Shown here piece by piece: positions 5,541 to 6,577 of a DNA stretch of 6,577 bases. The notes under the pieces were generated by a model that worked only from the letters and a program-made list of their open reading frames with translations, was not told where the DNA came from and did no database searches. This DNA is from Methanobacterium sp. (GTDB lineage Archaea; Methanobacteriota; Methanobacteria; Methanobacteriales; Methanobacteriaceae): contig PMMV01000072.1 in NCBI GenBank assembly GCA_003162115.1, forward strand, positions 20,802 to 27,378. The letters are read 5' to 3'. Position 1 is the first letter of the stretch. Each line of letters starts with the position of its first letter. A program made the position numbers and the translations under genes.

Positions 5541-6577
5541 ATGGAGAGTAAACGATTCGTGCTTCTGGACATAGATTACATCACAGAGAATGATAAAGCC
5601 GTTATTAGATTGTTCGGTAAACTTAAAGGAGATGAAGAGGGTAAATCCATAATTGTCCTTGACAAAAGTTTTAAACCATACATCTACGTCGTCCCCAATG
5701 ATGAAGAGCAATGCATAGAAGATTTAAACGAATTTGACGTTGAAATGGTTGGATGGGCTCGAAAAGGGTACATGGGTGAGAACAAAGATTTTCTAAAGGT
5801 TACCCTATATCATCCACAAGACGTTCCAAAACTAAGGGATAAAATTAGAAGTATTGACTCTGTAAAGGACATAATGGAACATGACATCCCATTTTACCGA
5901 AGATATCTTATAGATAAGGCCATATTCCCAATGGCCGAAGTTTTAGTCAATGGTGAATGTTTAGATAATAATTCGGTGAATTTTATGTGCGAAAGTGATG
6001 TTTGTGTATTTGAAATGAAGGGTGATCCAAAGCCAATTGATTCCGAATTCCCTGAATTGAAAACTTTGAGTTTCGATATTGAAGTCCGCAATCCAAAAGG
6101 AATGCCTCAGGCAGAAGAAGATCCTATAATCATGATAAGTTTATCAAGCAACCAAGGACTTCAAACGGTACTTTCAACCAAAAAATCATCACTCAAATTT
6201 GTTGAAACCCTTAAAACCGAGGCCCATATGCTTGAAAGATTTGTAGAGATAGTTAAATCTGAAAATCCTGATCTTTTAATAGGTTATAATTCAGACAACT
6301 TTGATATGCCCTACATTCGAGATAGAGCCACCAAGCTCAACGTGAAAATGAGAATTGGTACAGATGGATCTGGACTTAAATTTATGAGAAGAGGTTACAC
6401 AAATTCTGCCCTTATCAAGGGAAGGATACATGTTGATCTCTATCTTTTAAGTCGAAGATACCTCCAACTTGATAGATACACCCTAGAAAGGGTTTACAAA
6501 GAACTTTTTGATGAACAAAAGGTGGATGTACCCGGAGATGAGATATTTGAATATTGGGATGATGGCGGTGAAAAACT
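5541..6577 (+). CDS. polB: Archaeal family B DNA polymerase (PolB), 5' part; runs off right edge
   Basis: This replicative or repair polymerase has 3'-5' proofreading; the visible 345 residues cover the N-terminal domain and most of the exonuclease domain. N-terminal features match the Pyrococcus enzyme: [23 protein letters not shown] and [12 protein letters not shown]. The residues that in Pyrococcus form the uracil-sensing pocket have counterparts (Tyr13, Pro46, Tyr47, Pro92, Val95), so read-ahead stalling at uracil is predicted. Exo I is LSFDIEV, with metal ligands Asp179 and Glu181; Exo II is [12 protein letters not shown] (248-259, Asp255). [15 protein letters not shown] and [11 protein letters not shown] follow; Exo III and the polymerase palm and fingers lie outside. 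About 30 extra residues lie between YLIDK and Exo I compared with Pyrococcus. ATG 5541 is the only possible start because TAA lies two codons before it. In Methanothermobacter the enzyme is made as two polypeptides; whether this one is whole cannot be seen here. Confidence 0.96.
   Translation, partial: MESKRFVLLDIDYITENDKAVIRLFGKLKGDEEGKSIIVLDKSFKPYIYVVPNDEEQCIEDLNEFDVEMVGWARKGYMGENKDFLKVTLYHPQDVPKLRDKIRSIDSVKDIMEHDIPFYRRYLIDKAIFPMAEVLVNGECLDNNSVNFMCESDVCVFEMKGDPKPIDSEFPELKTLSFDIEVRNPKGMPQAEEDPIIMISLSSNQGLQTVLSTKKSSLKFVETLKTEAHMLERFVEIVKSENPDLLIGYNSDNFDMPYIRDRATKLNVKMRIGTDGSGLKFMRRGYTNSALIKGRIHVDLYLLSRRYLQLDRYTLERVYKELFDEQKVDVPGDEIFEYWDDGGEK

Noticed and set aside
5520..6091. Minus-strand open frames opposite polB (5520-5711, 5894-6091)
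   Set aside because: They are mirror frames of a clear DNA polymerase coding region.
1..6577. CRISPR array, insertion sequence, tRNA genes or attachment sites
   Set aside because: I see no regularly spaced repeats, transposase motifs, terminal inverted repeats or cloverleaf-forming sequence in the window.

Overview
The window looks like chromosome from a mesophilic methanogenic archaeon, most probably of the Methanobacteriales (Methanobacterium-like). The evidence is the A+T-rich sequence with TATATAA/TTTATAA promoter boxes, Shine-Dalgarno sites matching the archaeal 16S tail (GAGGTG, GTGAT), and the start of an archaeal family B DNA polymerase at the right edge. The genus is inferred from gene content and composition. 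No mobile element, CRISPR array, tRNA or rRNA is visible.

Layout from left to right. Everything up to 5286 is on the minus strand. (1) 1-230: N-terminal part of a small secreted or membrane-attached protein that runs off the left edge. (2) 231-1731: a region of decaying genes. It holds a nearly full-length but heavily broken proC (pyrroline-5-carboxylate reductase, 407-1254) and, before it, a shrunken class I SAM methyltransferase remnant (1299-1731). (3) 1736-1761: a hairpin plus T7 tract that closes the intact unit above it. (4) 1803-3341: two intact genes 18 bp apart, a RibD C-terminal-type reductase followed by a PEP mutase/isocitrate lyase superfamily enzyme. A palindrome lies over their presumed promoter. 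(5) 3402-4420: a membrane-anchored alpha/beta hydrolase split by a one-base contraction in a six-base G run. (6) 4495-5286: a second, intact, cytoplasmic alpha/beta hydrolase. (7) 5287-5540: a divergent intergenic region. (8) 5541-6577, plus strand: the 5' part of polB with the exonuclease I and II motifs, probably translated from a leaderless mRNA.

Functionally, polB is a housekeeping replication gene. The minus-strand block is accessory metabolism: two unrelated hydrolases, a reductase plus PEP-mutase-like pair of unknown substrate, and two dead genes. The pair is the only arrangement that looks like a working operon, and I cannot assign it a pathway. I see no clear new defence or mobile system. 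The points most worth a second look are the G-run frameshift, the two fossil genes, and the RibD-like/PEP-mutase-like pair with its palindromic promoter.
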